Assembly (NCBI GenBank): GCA_944321725.1
Contig: CALUMI010000001.1
Span: 62,001 to 126,000, forward strand
DNA from: an uncultured Muribaculaceae bacterium
GTDB taxonomy: Bacteria > Bacteroidota > Bacteroidia > Bacteroidales > Muribaculaceae
Length of the DNA: 64,000 bases
Direction: 5' to 3'
The first letter of the stretch is position 1; each line of letters begins with the position of its first letter. The position numbers and the translations under genes are program-made. Below the pieces are notes generated by a model. It worked only from the letters and a program-made list of their open reading frames with translations. It ran no database searches and was not told the DNA's origin. This document shows positions 62,541 to 64,000 of the stretch, piece after piece.

Positions 62541-62703
62541 TGTTTGGATATTGTTTGCGCCGACAGGATTATTGCGCCTGTGTATGAACCGTTTTGTGAA
62601 ATTCCATAGCTGTATTTTTAATGTATGATTGTGCTTCTGATGTGTCCGTTGCGCTTTTGTGCGCATAGGTGCGGATAGTTGTGTCGGTGTGAAATGCTAT
62701 ATC

Positions 62704-62775
62704 AGAGAGGGTGGTAATGTGGCCGTTCCGACGTTTTCCTGTTCGACGGCACGGCACAAACGCCCTCTCTTTTTT
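62704..62775 (+). terminator. Terminator-like hairpin with a long loop
   Basis: AGAGAGGG (62704-62711) pairs with CCCTCTCT (62763-62770), followed by T. The 51-nt loop contains further short complementary parts (GGCCGTTCCGACG/CGACGGC). It would end transcription from 62370. Confidence 0.65.
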
Positions 62776-62779
62776 GTTG

Positions 62780-63454
62780 TTATAGTAGCGGCATTATTGC
62801 GGAGTAGATTGCCATGCAGGCAGCAGTGGCTATGAAAACGGCGGGTGTCATCCATGTGTGCGAGAACCGTTTGTTGCCAATTTCGCAGTACAGGGCTTTC
62901 CTGCATAATTGTTTCGACGCTGCGGTTATGAGGATTGCGTAGAAGGAGCCGATTATCGCTCCCGCTATCAGGTCGCCGGGATAGTGTACTCCCAAATATA
63001 TTCGTGAATATGAGTTTATTATTGCCCAAAGTACTATTGTTGTTGAAAACAGGTGGCGGCGGACTATCATTGCCGCGGATATTGCAAGTGCAAAAGAGTT
63101 GGCGGCGTGGCATGACGGAAATCCGAACGCTCCTCCGCGATAACCGTTGACAATGTGGATGAATGCTGATATCCCGTTGTCGGGATTCGACGGGCGCAGC
63201 CGCTCAACAAAAGGGCGTATGGCCTTTGCGCATGTCATGTCGGACAGCCCTACTGCTATTGCTATGGCTATTATGAACAGAGTTGCCTCTTTCCAATCAA
63301 GATTTTTGAAAAGCAGGTATGCGATGGAAAGGTATAGCGGAATCCAGATTAATTTGCCGGAAAACGCTTCCATGAACAAGTCCCAATACGGAGTGTGCAG
63401 TCCGTTGAGCGCGAGCATGGTGTTTGTGTCGATGCTGTTGAGCTGTTCTATCAT
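62780..63454 (-). CDS. PAP2-family membrane phosphatase
   Basis: A 224-residue membrane protein with about five to six helices and the three PAP2 motifs. Motif 1 is around residues 80-88 (RPFVERLRP), with Arg80 where the family usually has Lys. Motif 2 is PSCHAAN (113-119, His116). Motif 3 is SRIYLGVHYPGD (150-161, His157). It removes phosphate from a lipid or lipid-linked substrate such as undecaprenyl diphosphate or a phosphatidyl lipid; the substrate is not certain. It lies 14 bp downstream of the sulfatase-like gene on the same strand, so the two probably form one operon acting on the envelope. Confidence 0.92.
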   Translation of the reverse strand: MIEQLNSIDTNTMLALNGLHTPYWDLFMEAFSGKLIWIPLYLSIAYLLFKNLDWKEATLFIIAIAIAVGLSDMTCAKAIRPFVERLRPSNPDNGISAFIHIVNGYRGGAFGFPSCHAANSFALAISAAMIVRRHLFSTTIVLWAIINSYSRIYLGVHYPGDLIAGAIIGSFYAILITAASKQLCRKALYCEIGNKRFSHTWMTPAVFIATAACMAIYSAIMPLL

Positions 63455-63468
63455 AGTTGAAAAGTGTT

Positions 63469-64000
63469 TTATAATGATTCCAAATCGTCGTAAAGTTTTT
63501 GTAAGAACGCTTTGCCCTTTTCAATGTTTTCGCCTTTATTCATGCCTTCATCGGATATTATGGCATTGGCGTCGCAATTATATAGCAGGCAGTTGCCCGA
63601 TGTTATCATTCCGAACAGCGAGGGTCCTGTGAAGTAGGCAAAATGCGGTGACGCCGGATTCAGCATGTTTTTGCTGAATTTAAAATCCGAATGATTAATG
63701 CCAAGCTGTGCCAAGAGTGTGGCAGCTATGTCGATTTGCGAGGCGAACGTGTCGTTGCGGCCTTTGAGCCTCAATGCGCCGCCTGTCATTATGAGGGGGA
63801 TTTGGTGCCGTGCCACTTGGTCGTCGGTATCGGGATATACGCCGTAATGGTCGGGGACAAGCAGTATCAGGGTGTTGTCCCATTTGCCGGATGTTTTTAT
63901 TTTCTCAATGAAATGCCCTATGCAACTGTCGGCATAGGCAAACGCGTTTATTCGCTTGTCGTCGAATTTGTGGTATGGCACATCGAACGGCTCGTGGCTG
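63469..64000 (-). CDS. Sulfatase/LTA-synthase-like phosphotransferase, C-terminal part (5' end beyond window)
   Basis: The frame is open to the right edge, so only the last 177 codons are seen. They show the alkaline-phosphatase-superfamily core of LtaS/phosphoglycerol- or phosphoethanolamine-transferase type: 'YADSCIGHFIEKIKTSGKWDNTLILLVPDH' (in segments, metal-binding DH pair) and 'VARHQIPLIMTGG' with a conserved His. 'QIDIAATLLAQLGI' is also typical. The N-terminal membrane domain, expected upstream, is outside the window. The protein probably works with the PAP2 phosphatase 14 bp downstream on an envelope lipid or glycan. Confidence 0.88.
   Translation of the reverse strand, partial: SHEPFDVPYHKFDDKRINAFAYADSCIGHFIEKIKTSGKWDNTLILLVPDHYGVYPDTDDQVARHQIPLIMTGGALRLKGRNDTFASQIDIAATLLAQLGINHSDFKFSKNMLNPASPHFAYFTGPSLFGMITSGNCLLYNCDANAIISDEGMNKGENIEKGKAFLQKLYDDLESL

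Noticed and set aside
62442..62757. Minus-strand frames of 62-74 codons
   Set aside because: They overlap the small membrane-protein gene and terminator, are rich in His, Arg and Thr, and lack any recognisable feature.

Overview
The window looks like chromosomal DNA of a gut-type Bacteroidales bacterium, most plausibly Muribaculaceae or a close relative. Evidence for this is two SusC/SusD-type outer-membrane loci, a MurF-alanine racemase fusion, a Bacteroidota-sized SecA, several secreted proteins ending in a short sorting-type C-terminal tail, a fimbrillin locus, and promoters of the Bacteroidota form TTTG-N18/20-TAnnTTTG. The family assignment is inference; the phylum is secure. I found no tRNA, rRNA, CRISPR array, prophage or transposase gene.

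Layout. 0-2.3 kb: end of a secreted protein, ychF, and a broken four-helix-bundle gene enclosed by two inward-facing arrays of an 8-bp repeat. 2.4-4.8 kb: a secreted multidomain protein, then a repeat-bearing, AT-rich gap. 5.7-15.9 kb: an intact SusC/SusD locus with an HExxH lipoprotein, a DUF4302 lipoprotein and a large secreted adhesin-like protein. 15.9-16.8 kb: gene-free, with dispersed repeats and a third octamer array. 16.8-24.2 kb: a Fic protein, a GSCFA protein, murF-alr, a 16S rRNA methyltransferase, a nitroreductase and a lipoprotein. 24.4-30.4 kb: a BspA-like leucine-rich-repeat protein and a C10-type cysteine peptidase that has lost the middle of its catalytic domain. 30.5-38.6 kb: a TPR/membrane/AraC regulator, a DUF4105 membrane protein, a degenerate PafA-like protein and secA. 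39-44.2 kb: a second SusC/SusD pair whose SusC is broken twice. 44.4-49.2 kb: a glycosyltransferase, radC, a 30-residue membrane peptide, a PKD-domain protein, argB, an EFR1 ferredoxin and a TSCPD protein. 49.2-54.6 kb: a lipoprotein resembling the SecD P1 head, then a fimbrial region (frameshifted TPR/AraC regulator, DUF3575 protein, anchor-like lipoprotein, frameshifted fimbrillin). 54.8-64 kb: DUF2461, a four-gene ferredoxin-dependent 2-oxoacid oxidoreductase operon, DUF4923, an M20 peptidase, typA, a small membrane protein, a PAP2 phosphatase and the end of a sulfatase-like gene.

Two themes recur. First, surface biology: six proteins share a C-terminal sorting-like tail, and two regulators with the same architecture (periplasmic TPR, one membrane helix, cytoplasmic AraC-type HTH) each sit directly upstream of a surface or secreted gene. 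Second, decay concentrated in accessory genes: four genes each need one missing base restored and one also carries an in-frame TAG, while every housekeeping gene in the window is open. The most interesting candidates are the octamer-bounded four-helix-bundle cassette, the fimbrial control region (two 22-bp direct repeats, a promoter and a 16-bp inverted repeat), and the shortened C10 peptidase.
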